Of a stretch of DNA of 64,000 nucleotides, positions 35,401 to 44,012 are shown in pieces. Both the position numbers and the translations under genes were made by a program. Position 1 is the stretch's first letter. Every line of letters begins with the position of its first letter. The notes beneath the pieces are model-generated. The model made no database searches. It was not told the origin of the DNA and saw only the letters and a program-made list of their open reading frames with translations. The DNA comes from Betaproteobacteria bacterium Ga0077540 (GTDB taxonomy: Bacteria > Pseudomonadota > Gammaproteobacteria > Burkholderiales > Methylophilaceae): the NCBI GenBank assembly GCA_001464125.1, contig LNEP01000014.1, positions 1-64,000 of the forward strand. Direction: 5' to 3'.

Positions 35401-36375
35401 TTATTCGTAACTGAAGCGTTTGGCTAGTAATGTCAGGCCTTGCTCTAGTAATAAGCCGACCACGCCTACAATCACAATGGCGATGATGATGTGTTCTACA
35501 TTGAGGTTGTTCCATTCATCCCACACCCAGAAACCAATCCCTACGCCGCCGGTCAGCATTTCTGCCGCTACAATTACTAGCCAAGCCACACCGATAGAGA
35601 GGCGTACGCCAGTCATCATGTAAGGCAATACATAAGGAAACAGGATTTTGGTCACGACTTTCCACTCAGATAAATTCAATACCTTGGCCACGTTCATGTA
35701 GTCTTGCGGCACCTTGCTCACACCCACGGCGGTATTGATAATCATCGGCCAAATTGCGGAGATGAAAATCACCCAAATCGCAGCTGGGTTAGCAGCTTTG
35801 AATACCAATAAGCCAATCGGTAACCATGCTAGTGGGGATACCGGTTTTAGCAGGCTGATGATGGGCGCGGTCATGCGTGACATAAACTCATAGCGGCCAA
35901 TAATGAACCCAAGTGGAATCCCCACTAAAGCAGCCATGCCAAACCCAGTGGCCACGCGTTGTAATGAGTTCAGAATGTTCCAGCCAATCCCCACATCATT
36001 TGGGTTGTTGATATAGAACGGATCGCTGAACAACACGGTTGCCGCTTTAAAGGTGGAGATTGGACCAGGCAAGCCTTGCGATTGATGTGAAATTAAGGTC
36101 CAAACCGCCAACATTAGCGCTAATCCGATGACGGGTGGAATCGCCCAAGCAAAGAATTGGCGGGCCAATTTCATGGGCTTGCTATCGCCACGCGGTGCAA
36201 CTATTGATGGTGCTTGCGTTATGCTATCCGCGTTTGCGGCTGGCATAGCTACCTTGTCAGAAGCGTGTGTGTCCATTACGTTATCCTTGCTTTCTGTTGA
36301 AGGTGTAGGGGTATCGCCGGAGGTATGCGCACCTCCTTTAAGGGGGGCGATATTCTTAATAGTCAGTGTAGTCAT
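35401..36375 (-). CDS. nrtB: Nitrate ABC transporter, permease
   Basis: 324 residues from the ATG at 36375 (GGAG 8 nt upstream). The first 80 residues are a polar, low-complexity extension not usual in the family; then six membrane helices with the EAA loop motif around GVRLSIGVAWLVIVAAEMLTG. Belongs to the NrtB/SsuC permease family; works with NrtA and NrtD in the inner membrane. Confidence 0.92.
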   Translation of the reverse strand: MTTLTIKNIAPLKGGAHTSGDTPTPSTESKDNVMDTHASDKVAMPAANADSITQAPSIVAPRGDSKPMKLARQFFAWAIPPVIGLALMLAVWTLISHQSQGLPGPISTFKAATVLFSDPFYINNPNDVGIGWNILNSLQRVATGFGMAALVGIPLGFIIGRYEFMSRMTAPIISLLKPVSPLAWLPIGLLVFKAANPAAIWVIFISAIWPMIINTAVGVSKVPQDYMNVAKVLNLSEWKVVTKILFPYVLPYMMTGVRLSIGVAWLVIVAAEMLTGGVGIGFWVWDEWNNLNVEHIIIAIVIVGVVGLLLEQGLTLLAKRFSYE

Positions 36376-36397
36376 AGAGAGAGCTCCAATTAGTTGA

Positions 36398-37711
36398 TTA
36401 CACTTTGACTTTGAAACCGTTAGCGTAGGCAGCAGGATTCGAGCCGTCCCACACCACGCCATCCATCAGCTTGCTTGAGCGCATTGGATTGCTTGGCACG
36501 TTGACGCCCAATGATTTCGCTGCTTCTGTATAGATATCGATACGGTTGACTTTTTTGGCGACTGCCAAGTAGTCAGGATCTGATTTGAGCAAGCCCCAAC
36601 GTTTGTGTTGAGTGAGGAACCACATGCCGTCAGATAAGTAAGGGAAAGTCACTTTGCCGTCATTGAAGAACTTCATGTAGTTTGGGTCTTCCCATTTTTT
36701 GCCAATACCGTTGTCGTAGTGACCCATAAAGCGGCCTGCAATCACTTCTTCGGGTGCGTTGACATAGGCTTTGCCAGAGATCAATTTGGCAACCGCAGCA
36801 CGATTAGCAGAAGCATCAATGTAACGACAAGCTTCTAAAATCGCTTTGGTCATGGCCAATGCGGTTTTTGGATTTTTTTCTACAAACTCAGCGGTGCAGC
36901 CCAATACTTTTTCAGGATGATCTACCCAAATATCTTGAGATGTCGCCACGCTGAATCCAACTTTGTCGTAAATTGCACGCGCATTCCAAGGCTCACCTAC
37001 GCAGAAGCCATCCATGTTGCCAATACGCATATTGGCCACCATTTGTGGTGGTGGCACCACAATGGTTTTGACGTCTTTCATGGGGTTGATGCCATAGGAA
37101 GCTAGCCAGTAATACAACCACATCGCATGTGTGCCAGTAGGAAAGGTTTGGGCAAAGGTAAAGTCACGGTTCTCGTTATCAATCAAACGTTTGAGGGTAG
37201 CGCCGCTGGTCACGCCTTTGTCTTTTAGTTGGCTGGCTAGGGTAATGCCTTGGCCGTTGTTGTTGAGAGTCATTAATACATTGACGTCTTTTTGTTTGCC
37301 GCCAATGCCCATTTGCACGCCGTAAATTAAGCCGTAAAGTACATGTGCTGCATGTAATTCACCGTTGACCATTTTGTCGCGGATGCCAGCCCAAGAAGCT
37401 TCTTTGGAGGGTAAGATTTTGATGCCGTATTTTTTATCAAAGCCCATCTCAGCTGCCACGATAATTGGCGCACAGTCAGTCAACGGAATAAAGCCGATTT
37501 TGACTTCTTTTAGTTCTGGCTCATCGCTACCTGCCGCCCACGCGTTGGTGCTGACTGAAGGTGGAACAACATTCATCATTGCGGCCGCTCCTAGTGTTCC
37601 TGCTACTGCGTGTTTGAAAAAATTACGACGGCCCGCGTTGATACCGGATTCAGCCGTATTGGTTGGCAAGGTGTCGCTTAACGGTTTGTTATCCAACTCT
37701 GAATTACGCAT
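36398..37711 (-). CDS. nrtA: Nitrate ABC transporter, substrate-binding protein
   Basis: 437 residues from the ATG at 37711 (GGGAG 6 nt upstream). A twin-arginine signal (GRRNFFKHAVAGTLGAAAMM, residues about 27-46) indicates Tat export to the periplasm. KIGFIPLTDCAPIIVAAEMG and FCVGEPWNARAIYD are typical of the NrtA/CmpA binding proteins. The signal peptide argues against its being the cytosolic sensor NasS. First gene behind the NasT-responsive leader. Confidence 0.93.
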   Translation of the reverse strand: MRNSELDNKPLSDTLPTNTAESGINAGRRNFFKHAVAGTLGAAAMMNVVPPSVSTNAWAAGSDEPELKEVKIGFIPLTDCAPIIVAAEMGFDKKYGIKILPSKEASWAGIRDKMVNGELHAAHVLYGLIYGVQMGIGGKQKDVNVLMTLNNNGQGITLASQLKDKGVTSGATLKRLIDNENRDFTFAQTFPTGTHAMWLYYWLASYGINPMKDVKTIVVPPPQMVANMRIGNMDGFCVGEPWNARAIYDKVGFSVATSQDIWVDHPEKVLGCTAEFVEKNPKTALAMTKAILEACRYIDASANRAAVAKLISGKAYVNAPEEVIAGRFMGHYDNGIGKKWEDPNYMKFFNDGKVTFPYLSDGMWFLTQHKRWGLLKSDPDYLAVAKKVNRIDIYTEAAKSLGVNVPSNPMRSSKLMDGVVWDGSNPAAYANGFKVKV

Positions 37712-37744
37712 TGAAACTCCCTCATTCACATAAAAAATAAACAA

Positions 37745-37794
37745 TAAAAAAGGCGTCTACCGCGCAAGATAAATCTTGCTGGTAAGACGCCTTT
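37745..37794 (-). terminator. Intrinsic terminator in the nrtA leader
   Basis: On the minus strand AAAGGCGTC, TACC and GCAAGAT pair with ATCTTGC, GGTA and GACGCCTTT around a 2-base apex, with small internal bulges, then T6. A long, strong rho-independent terminator only about 35 bp before the nrtA ATG, expected to stop transcription unless antiterminated. Confidence 0.85.
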
Positions 37795-37810
37795 GTCTTT
37801 AATTTACTAC

Positions 37811-37873
37811 AACAGCGTTACCGTCATTGGTAAGCTGTTTTAACTAGCAACGTTCCGCCGTTGGAGGTTGCTA
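37811..37873 (-). promoter_or_regulatory. ANTAR-responsive tandem hexaloop leader (NasT target)
   Basis: Two hairpins in the nasT-nrtA gap, minus strand. P1 (37873-37845): TAGCAAC/GTTGCTA plus TCC/GGA closing a six-base loop AACGGC. P2 (37839-37811): AACAGC/GCTGTT plus TTACC/GGTAA closing the loop AATGAC. Both loops have A at position 1 and G at position 4, the recognition pattern of ANTAR antiterminators. The terminator follows P2 directly. NasT, encoded just upstream, is the evident partner. Confidence 0.85.
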
Positions 37874-37905
37874 TGGTATGTCTGTGCTGCTAATTATTAC
37901 TATCT

Positions 37906-38484
37906 TTACACAATCAGCATTTTTGCCGCTTCAATCAATTGGCTGGATAAGTCCGCCAACTTCATATTCCGTTTCATCGCCATTTCACGCAACATTGCGT
38001 AGGCTTGCTCTTCATCCAAGTTACGTTGCCGCATCATGATGCCTTTTGCCCGCTCCACCAATTTGCGCTCTTCCAACTTCAAATTGGCGACACTCAACTC
38101 ATCTTTAAGCTGCTTTGTTTCCTCAAACCTGGCAACTGCTGCATCAATCACTGGTGTTAACCTTTCACTCGGAATCGTCCCCACTACGTAAGCACACACA
38201 CCTGCTTGCGTTGCGGCTTTAATCTTTTGTTTGTCACCATCATGCGTAAACATGACCACCGGTCTGGGGTTATGTTGCGATAACACACAGATATTCTCTA
38301 GCGTATCTCGGTTGGGCGACTCGGTATCGATAATGACAATATCAGGTGATATCTCACAACACACATCATGTAGGTTTACTCCATCTTCTACATGTGCAAT
38401 GACATCAAACCCATTTTCTATCAGTGATTGCTTCAATGGTTTGCTGCGTGATAAATCATTGTCAACAATCAATACCTTTAACAT
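37906..38484 (-). CDS. nasT: NasT, ANTAR-domain antitermination regulator
   Basis: 192 residues. Receiver domain at 1-about 120 (VLIVDND with the acidic pair at 8-10, D53 in IVIIDTES), a helical linker, and a C-terminal ANTAR RNA-binding domain at about 130-190 (LVERAKGIMMRQRNLDEEQA, AYAMLREMAMKRNMKLAD). ANTAR proteins bind dual hexaloop hairpins and prevent termination; the matching element stands just downstream. NasT is normally held inactive by NasS without nitrate, but no nasS is adjacent. No Shine-Dalgarno sequence is visible before the ATG. Confidence 0.93.
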   Translation of the reverse strand: MLKVLIVDNDLSRSKPLKQSLIENGFDVIAHVEDGVNLHDVCCEISPDIVIIDTESPNRDTLENICVLSQHNPRPVVMFTHDGDKQKIKAATQAGVCAYVVGTIPSERLTPVIDAAVARFEETKQLKDELSVANLKLEERKLVERAKGIMMRQRNLDEEQAYAMLREMAMKRNMKLADLSSQLIEAAKMLIV

Positions 38485-38495
38485 GATTCAGCATT

Positions 38496-38512
38496 AGCAA
38501 AGGTTGTGCCAA
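38496..38512 (-). promoter_or_regulatory. Sigma-54 (-24/-12) promoter candidate for nasT
   Basis: Minus strand TTGGCACAACCTTTGCT fits the sigma-54 consensus YTGGCACGRNNNTTGCW with a single mismatch. The predicted start, 12 bp downstream, falls at about 38485, directly at the nasT ATG (38484), which would make the message leaderless. A dyad with NtrC-type half-sites lies 100-150 bp upstream. Confidence 0.6.
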
Positions 38513-38937
38513 CAAATAATATGATTTTAACTGTATGATTTTAATGAATTTATTATAAATACGATGTATGTTTTATCTGGATTGAGTAGTTGCATTAGCG
38601 CACAATCACGGTGCGTATGCACCAAATTAAAATCAAAAAAAGGGTGCATAGCACGCAAAGTATTGACGACTTTTTTAAATGAAGCTATCAACCAGCGGTA
38701 TTTAAAAACCCACTAAAATCATCACCAATTTTTTGCGACTTTGAAGTTTACTCTATCAACGGTAATCAATAGATTGGCTTATAACAACCATTATATGGTT
38801 CATGTCCTGCATCATTATGGCTGATATAAACCAATTGCCATGAAATATGTTTATGCGCTAATTAATTATTCATTAATAATAAGTCGCTTGTTGGCTTGGG
38901 TGGGTTCTGGTCTTAAAATTGCAGTTAGTTTAGTTTT
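38513..38937. other. Intergenic regulatory region between nasT and the FecA-like receptor
   Basis: No credible gene in this part of the 500-bp divergent gap. It is AT-rich, holds the dyad at 38612-38656 and presumably the promoter of the receptor gene, for which I see no convincing -35/-10 pair. Short reading frames here lack ribosome binding sites and family resemblance. Confidence 0.5.
38612..38656. promoter_or_regulatory. Dyad upstream of nasT (NtrC-like half-sites)
   Basis: TGCGTATGCACC (38612-38623) and GGTGCATA (38643-38650), arms TATGCACC/GGTGCATA perfectly inverted, 19 bp between. Centre about 120 bp upstream of the -24 element of nasT. It resembles the dyad before nirB in wording and placement, suggesting a shared activator. 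Confidence 0.45.
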
Positions 38938-38967
38938 CCCCTCACAAGTGGGGTTTTTTAAAACCAC
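38938..38967 (+). promoter_or_regulatory. Terminator-like hairpin with alternative pairing in the receptor leader
   Basis: CCCC (38938-38941) can pair with GGGG (38950-38953), followed by T6: a small terminator just before the ribosome binding site of the TonB receptor. GTGG (38948-38951) can instead pair with CCAC (38964-38967), excluding the first stem. This looks like an attenuator, but the stems are short. Confidence 0.35.
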
Positions 38968-38984
38968 TCAAGGAGCCATTGTAG

Positions 38985-41252
38985 ATGCATTCCCTTCCCA
39001 AATTAAAGACCATAGTCGTCGCAGTATTGCTAGCTAATTCAGCAATTCCAACTGCTGCACTTTCCGAAGAAAATAATCTTGAACTAGACAAAATCAGTGT
39101 GACGGGTATCTTGCCTGACCGATTAGAGAGCGTGCCAGGTTCATTTAATGTGGTGGATGAAGAGGCGTTAATTGAACGTCGTCCATTTACCGTAAGAGAA
39201 GCATTAAATAACGTACCAGGCATTAATATTGTTGGGGAGGATGCCTTTGTCTTGGCACCTAATATTGGTATTCGTGGTTTAGACCCTCGTCGTACCTCTC
39301 GTACTTTATTGTTAGAAGATGGGATGCCCTTGTTCTTAGCGCCTTATGGTGATCCTTCAGCCCATTACTCCACACCATTACAGCGTATTAATCGCATCGA
39401 AGTGGTTAAAGGTTCCGGTCAGATTTTATATGGCCCACAAACCATCGGTGGCATGATTAACTTTGTCACCAAGCCAGTGCCAAAAAATGGCTTTGCAGGT
39501 AGCGTACAAGCCACGGCTGGTAATAACGACTTTACGGGCTTACACGCCAATGTGGGTTATGGCAACGAGCAGGGTGGCATTATGATTGATGCCTTACAAA
39601 ATCGAGGCGATGGTATCCGTGATAATCATAAATTTGATGTAAAAGAATTTACGATTAAAGGTCAGCTCAATCTAACAGACCGTCAAACCTTGATTGCTAA
39701 AGCAGGGTATTACGAAGAAGATTCAAACGTCTCTGAAACCGGCTTGGGTGAGGTGGACTATGACAGAGATAAGTTTCAAGCACCATCTGGTAAAAATGAT
39801 CACTTTAAGCAAGAGCGTAAAACCTTGCAGTTGCAGCATATTTTCCAATTTGACCAAGCTACAAAACTCTCAACACAAGCTTATTACGCAGATACTTATC
39901 GTAGTTCATTCCGACAAACCGATACGCCAGGTGGCTTTGATGACGAGACGCCCGGGTCATCCACTGGTGTTACAGTCCTAGAACGCTGCCCGGGTGACGA
40001 TACTGCTACTGAGGCAAATGCAGAAACCTGCGGTGGTCGTCATCGCCCACGTAGTTATCAATATTATGGGTTTGAGCCACGTTTAGATTTTCAACATAAT
40101 TTGTTTGGCTTGCAAAGCGATGCAGTGATTGGATTTAGATACCATAAAGAGGATATCAAACGTCGTCAATTTCGCGGTAACGATGCGCGTGCGCAAAGCT
40201 TATCCTTCTTAAAAAATAACTTCGGGATAGTTGATACAGACTTTGCTGATTTCCGTGAAGATATCCGCATTGATGTAGAAGCTAAATCTTATTACGCACA
40301 AAATACGTTTTACGCTGGTGATTGGGCAATTACGCCGGGTGTTCGTGTAGAAGATATCAGAATCAAAACAGACATTCGACAAGCTGAAGGTCAAGTACAG
40401 AATAATCCCGAATCAAACTCAACAAATCGCCAAACGGAAGTGTTGCCTGGCTTTGGTGTGGCTTGGAACGGCATAGCCAATACTACAGTATTTGCAGGTG
40501 TGCACAAAGGATTTGCACCACCGCGCCCAGACCGCGATTTAAATGTGCCAGAATGTAATGGTGCAGGCAATGATGAAATCAACTGTGCAATTGCAGTGAA
40601 TACAAAGCCAGAAACCAGTATTAACTGGGAAGTGGGTGTACGTTCTAGATTCTTCAAAGGGGTTGCTTTTGAGTCCACGTTCTTCCATACACAAGTAGAT
40701 GATTTGGTCATCAACAATGGTGCTGGTAGCTTTATTAACGCAGGTGAATCAGAACAAACAGGTTTGGAGTTTGCAGGCCGTATCGATTTTGGCACCATTT
40801 ATGACACGCCACACAATATCTATTTGCAAGGTTCTTACACCAATGTCTTTAAAGCAGAGTTTACCAAAGACGGTTTAGATCCGGGTGACGGCATTATCGA
40901 TGGTGACCGCTTGCCCTACGCACCACGCCATATCGCGTCTTTGAGTCTGGGTTATCAGCACCCAATTGGATTTGATATTCGCGTAGGTGCAGACTATGTC
41001 AGCAGACAAGAAGTGGATACATTTGCACGCGTGCTTGACCCAGTTGATGCTGCGCTGTCTGGCTTAGCAGGTGATATTCCTGCTTATACCTTACTCAATA
41101 TGTCTGCCAATTACAGACCCGTTGGCTCAAAAGCCAGCTATTTCTTAAGTGGTTATAACTTGGCTGATAGAGAGTATCTTGCAAGCCGTGTTGATGGGAT
41201 GGCAGTAGGCCGTGGCCGTCAAGTCATTGCTGGGATTAGATACGATTTTTAA
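38985..41252 (+). CDS. TonB-dependent receptor, FecA-like
   Basis: 755 residues. Signal peptide to about 26 (...AALSEE), TonB box region LDKISVTGI, plug with NIGIRGLDPRRTSRTLLLED and RIEVVKGSGQILYGPQTIGG, then the barrel, ending NLADREYLASRVDGMAVGRG and a terminal phenylalanine. The plug resembles ferric dicitrate receptors. It lacks the N-terminal signalling domain of true FecA and no fecIR genes are near, so it is a transporter only; the substrate cannot be told from sequence. AAGGAG lies 10 nt before the ATG. Confidence 0.87.
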   Translation: MHSLPKLKTIVVAVLLANSAIPTAALSEENNLELDKISVTGILPDRLESVPGSFNVVDEEALIERRPFTVREALNNVPGINIVGEDAFVLAPNIGIRGLDPRRTSRTLLLEDGMPLFLAPYGDPSAHYSTPLQRINRIEVVKGSGQILYGPQTIGGMINFVTKPVPKNGFAGSVQATAGNNDFTGLHANVGYGNEQGGIMIDALQNRGDGIRDNHKFDVKEFTIKGQLNLTDRQTLIAKAGYYEEDSNVSETGLGEVDYDRDKFQAPSGKNDHFKQERKTLQLQHIFQFDQATKLSTQAYYADTYRSSFRQTDTPGGFDDETPGSSTGVTVLERCPGDDTATEANAETCGGRHRPRSYQYYGFEPRLDFQHNLFGLQSDAVIGFRYHKEDIKRRQFRGNDARAQSLSFLKNNFGIVDTDFADFREDIRIDVEAKSYYAQNTFYAGDWAITPGVRVEDIRIKTDIRQAEGQVQNNPESNSTNRQTEVLPGFGVAWNGIANTTVFAGVHKGFAPPRPDRDLNVPECNGAGNDEINCAIAVNTKPETSINWEVGVRSRFFKGVAFESTFFHTQVDDLVINNGAGSFINAGESEQTGLEFAGRIDFGTIYDTPHNIYLQGSYTNVFKAEFTKDGLDPGDGIIDGDRLPYAPRHIASLSLGYQHPIGFDIRVGADYVSRQEVDTFARVLDPVDAALSGLAGDIPAYTLLNMSANYRPVGSKASYFLSGYNLADREYLASRVDGMAVGRGRQVIAGIRYDF

Positions 41253-41293
41253 CTGAATATTTGTTTATTGCCGTCATCGGGCTAGAGCCCTTT

Positions 41294-41322
41294 AGCGAGT
41301 ACGTGAGTACTCGCTTTTTTTT
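41294..41322 (+). terminator. Terminator of the FecA-like receptor gene
   Basis: AGCGAGTAC, loop GTGA, GTACTCGCT and T8. Perfect 9-bp stem with a strong T-tract about 40 bp after the stop codon. Confidence 0.88.
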
Positions 41323-41422
41323 ACCTGAAACTTTACCCAAAGGGCTTGAATCACAATACACATTCATCTTTCCTAAGCGGTGATTTATACTCTGCACATA
41401 TTTATTATCACTGACGTGCATC

Positions 41423-43468
41423 ATGACCATTACAAAAAAAATACTATGGGGCTTTTTAGCAATATTGGGCGCATATGCGGTGAGTGTTATCGCCTTGCAT
41501 CGCGGTGAGACCATCAATGCGCTCTGGCTGATTACCGCAGCGCTCTGTATCTATGCCATTGCATACCGTTTTTATGCCGCATGGATAGCCGCCAAAGTGC
41601 TGGTGATTGATGAAACCCGCGCAACGCCAGCCGAACGTTTGGATAATGGTCGAGACTTTATTCCCACCAATAAATGGATAGTGTTTGGTCACCATTTTGC
41701 CGCCATTGCCGGACCTGGCCCGTTGGTTGGACCTACTTTGGCTGCCCAATTTGGCTACCTGCCAGGCACATTATGGATTTTAGTCGGTGCTGTGATTGGC
41801 GGTGCGGTGCAAGACATGGTGACGCTATTTTTTTCCATGCGCCGCAATGGTCGCAGTCTTGGTCAAATGGCGCGTGATGAGATAGGTGTCATCGGTGGAA
41901 CGGCTGCGCTGGTGGGTACCTTTCTGATCATGATTATTCTGATTGCGGTGCTTGGTTTAGTGGTTGTCAACGCCATGAAGCACAGCCCATGGGCGACGTC
42001 TACGGTGGCAGCCACCATTCCCATCGCCATGATTGTCGGCATTTATATGCGTCACATCAGACCGGGTCGCGTATTAGAAGCCTCTGCAATTGGCGTGGCA
42101 TTATTATTATTTTCAGTCCTTGCTGGTGGGTGGGTAGACCACAACGCTACTATGCGGGTGTGGTTTGATCATGATGGCTTGCCTTTGGCCTATGCCATTA
42201 TTGTCTATGGCTTTGCCGCAGCAGTATTGCCAGTGTGGCTATTGCTGGCGCCGCGCGATTATCTCTCTACCTTTATGAAGTTAGGGACAGTCCTGTTGCT
42301 GGCGGTCGCTATTATTATTATAAGGCCAGATATTCATATGCCGGCGGTCACGCAATTTACCGATGGCACAGGCCCCATCTTTGGCGGCAAATTATTTCCA
42401 TTTGTGTTTATTACTATCGCTTGTGGCGCAATCTCTGGCTTTCACGCACTCATCGCCTCTGGTACAACCCCAAAACTACTTAGTAACGAGCGTGATATTC
42501 GCATGATAGGCTACGGCGGTATGTTATTGGAAAGCTTTGTGGCGATTATGGCTATGATTGCTGCGACAGTGCTAGAGCCAGGTATATTCTTTGCCATTAA
42601 CAGCCCCGCAGGGGTAGTGGGCAAAGAGGCTATTGATGCTGTGGAAAAAATCAATAGTTGGGGCTTTGCCGTGACGGTAGAACAAATGGAACAATTGGCT
42701 AAGGATATGGGCGAGAGTACCTTGTTTGCGCGCACAGGAGGTGCGCCAAGTTTAGCGGTAGGCATGGCCAGTATTTTTGGCAACGCGTTTGGTAAACATT
42801 TATTAGCCTTGTGGTATCACTTTGCCATTATGTTTGAGGCCATTTTTATTCTCACCACATTAGATGCAGGTACGCGCGTTGGCCGTTTTATGTTGCAAGA
42901 TATGTTGGGTAATTTTAATAAAAAGCTGGGCGAAACCTCTTATACCCCCTCTGTGATTTTAACCAGTAGCATCGTTGTGGCGGGCTGGGGATACTTTTTA
43001 TATATCGGTGTGATTGACCCCAATGGCGGCGTGAATATCCTGTGGCCGCTGTTTGGTATTGCCAATCAAATGCTGGCAGCGATTGCCTTAAGTGTGGCCA
43101 CTGGCATTTTGGTTAAATCCGGCAAGCTAAAATTTGCATGGATTACCGGTTTGCCTTTGGCTTGGCTGGTGACCATTACCACTACCGCTTCTTATCAAAA
43201 AATATTCTCAGACGATGTGCGTGTTGGTTTTTTTGCGGCCGCCAATGATTTAAGTGCCAAATTGGCTAGCGGTGCTTTACCTGCGGACAAAGCCAATGTT
43301 GCACCTCAGCTGATTTTTAACCAACATTTGGATGCCTACCTTACCATGTTTTTTGTGGTGGTGCTGTGGGTAGTGGTGGTGGATATGCTCTATGTTTGTT
43401 GGCGTTATATCAACACCAGAGTAGTGCTCCCTACGAGCGAAACCCCTTATGTGGCCACGCAATTATAA
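41423..43468 (+). CDS. cstA: CstA-family peptide/pyruvate transporter
   Basis: 681 residues, many membrane segments. WIVFGHHFAAIAGPGPLVGP and ISGFHALIASGTTPK are CstA (carbon starvation protein A) signatures. E. coli relatives CstA and BtsT import peptides or pyruvate on carbon limitation. A YbdD-type small protein follows, the usual companion of this family. Confidence 0.93.
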   Translation: MTITKKILWGFLAILGAYAVSVIALHRGETINALWLITAALCIYAIAYRFYAAWIAAKVLVIDETRATPAERLDNGRDFIPTNKWIVFGHHFAAIAGPGPLVGPTLAAQFGYLPGTLWILVGAVIGGAVQDMVTLFFSMRRNGRSLGQMARDEIGVIGGTAALVGTFLIMIILIAVLGLVVVNAMKHSPWATSTVAATIPIAMIVGIYMRHIRPGRVLEASAIGVALLLFSVLAGGWVDHNATMRVWFDHDGLPLAYAIIVYGFAAAVLPVWLLLAPRDYLSTFMKLGTVLLLAVAIIIIRPDIHMPAVTQFTDGTGPIFGGKLFPFVFITIACGAISGFHALIASGTTPKLLSNERDIRMIGYGGMLLESFVAIMAMIAATVLEPGIFFAINSPAGVVGKEAIDAVEKINSWGFAVTVEQMEQLAKDMGESTLFARTGGAPSLAVGMASIFGNAFGKHLLALWYHFAIMFEAIFILTTLDAGTRVGRFMLQDMLGNFNKKLGETSYTPSVILTSSIVVAGWGYFLYIGVIDPNGGVNILWPLFGIANQMLAAIALSVATGILVKSGKLKFAWITGLPLAWLVTITTTASYQKIFSDDVRVGFFAAANDLSAKLASGALPADKANVAPQLIFNQHLDAYLTMFFVVVLWVVVVDMLYVCWRYINTRVVLPTSETPYVATQL

Positions 43469-43805
43469 ATGGTTGTGTTGCGTTGCTGGGCTATTGCATC
43501 TGCCAGCCCATGCAAGCTGTGAGGTATCAGAAAAGGCGCTGCTTGGTGCCTGGGAGTCTGTGAATGCACAAGGTTTTTTTGAAGTGTTTGAGTTGCATGC
43601 CAACCACAGATTTGATTCTTGGCTGCATGATAGGCCGGAAATAATGGGAGCCACATGGCAATTTAAACAATGCGAACTGACGATAGTAGAAAGCAAAACC
43701 TTTATTTTTAGGTATCAAGTAAAACTTAATCGCAATCAACTGCTTCTAAAAGATACACAACAACATAATGGTGTGGTTGGTGTATACCAAAAAGTTAAAC
43801 AATAG
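43449..43805 (+). CDS. Small exported protein of unknown function
   Basis: 118 residues starting inside cstA (20-nt overlap in another frame). A signal peptide runs to about residue 23 (LCCVAGLLHLPAHA). The rest is a small beta-rich domain with ALLGAWES near the start, reminiscent of lipocalin-like or 'gawes' domains, and two further cysteines. No family named. It separates cstA from its ybdD-type companion, so it may belong to the cstA transcript. Confidence 0.6.
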   Translation: MWPRNYKWLCCVAGLLHLPAHASCEVSEKALLGAWESVNAQGFFEVFELHANHRFDSWLHDRPEIMGATWQFKQCELTIVESKTFIFRYQVKLNRNQLLLKDTQQHNGVVGVYQKVKQ

Positions 43806-43823
43806 AAAGGTATCGCAACTGTG

Positions 43824-44012
43824 ATGCTTAAACTAACACAACTATGGCAACGTATCCGTGAGCTATCCGGTGATGATGCTTACGAGCGTTACCTAGCCCA
43901 TTACAACGAACATCATGGACAAGATGCCGAAGCATCGGCACCGTTATCACGCGAGCAGTTTTTTAAGCAGTGGCAAGACAGCAAGTGGAAGGGTGTGAAG
44001 CGGTGTTGCTGA
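43824..44012 (+). CDS. YbdD/YjiX family protein
   Basis: 62 residues from the ATG at 43824 (a GTG at 43821 is also in frame). SGDDAYERYLAHYNEHH and the C-terminal WKGVKRCC are typical of the DUF466 family that sits next to cstA/btsT in E. coli (ybdD, yjiX). It is thought to be required with the transporter; mechanism unknown. Confidence 0.85.
   Translation: MLKLTQLWQRIRELSGDDAYERYLAHYNEHHGQDAEASAPLSREQFFKQWQDSKWKGVKRCC

Noticed and set aside
36398-37711. NrtA-like protein as the NasS sensor
   Set aside because: It has a clear twin-arginine signal and stands first in an ABC transporter operon, which fits a periplasmic binding protein; a dual role is left open in the findings.
38840-39037. 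65-residue plus-strand reading frame before the FecA-like receptor
   Set aside because: Overlaps the receptor start in another frame and spans the terminator-like hairpin; no ribosome binding site.
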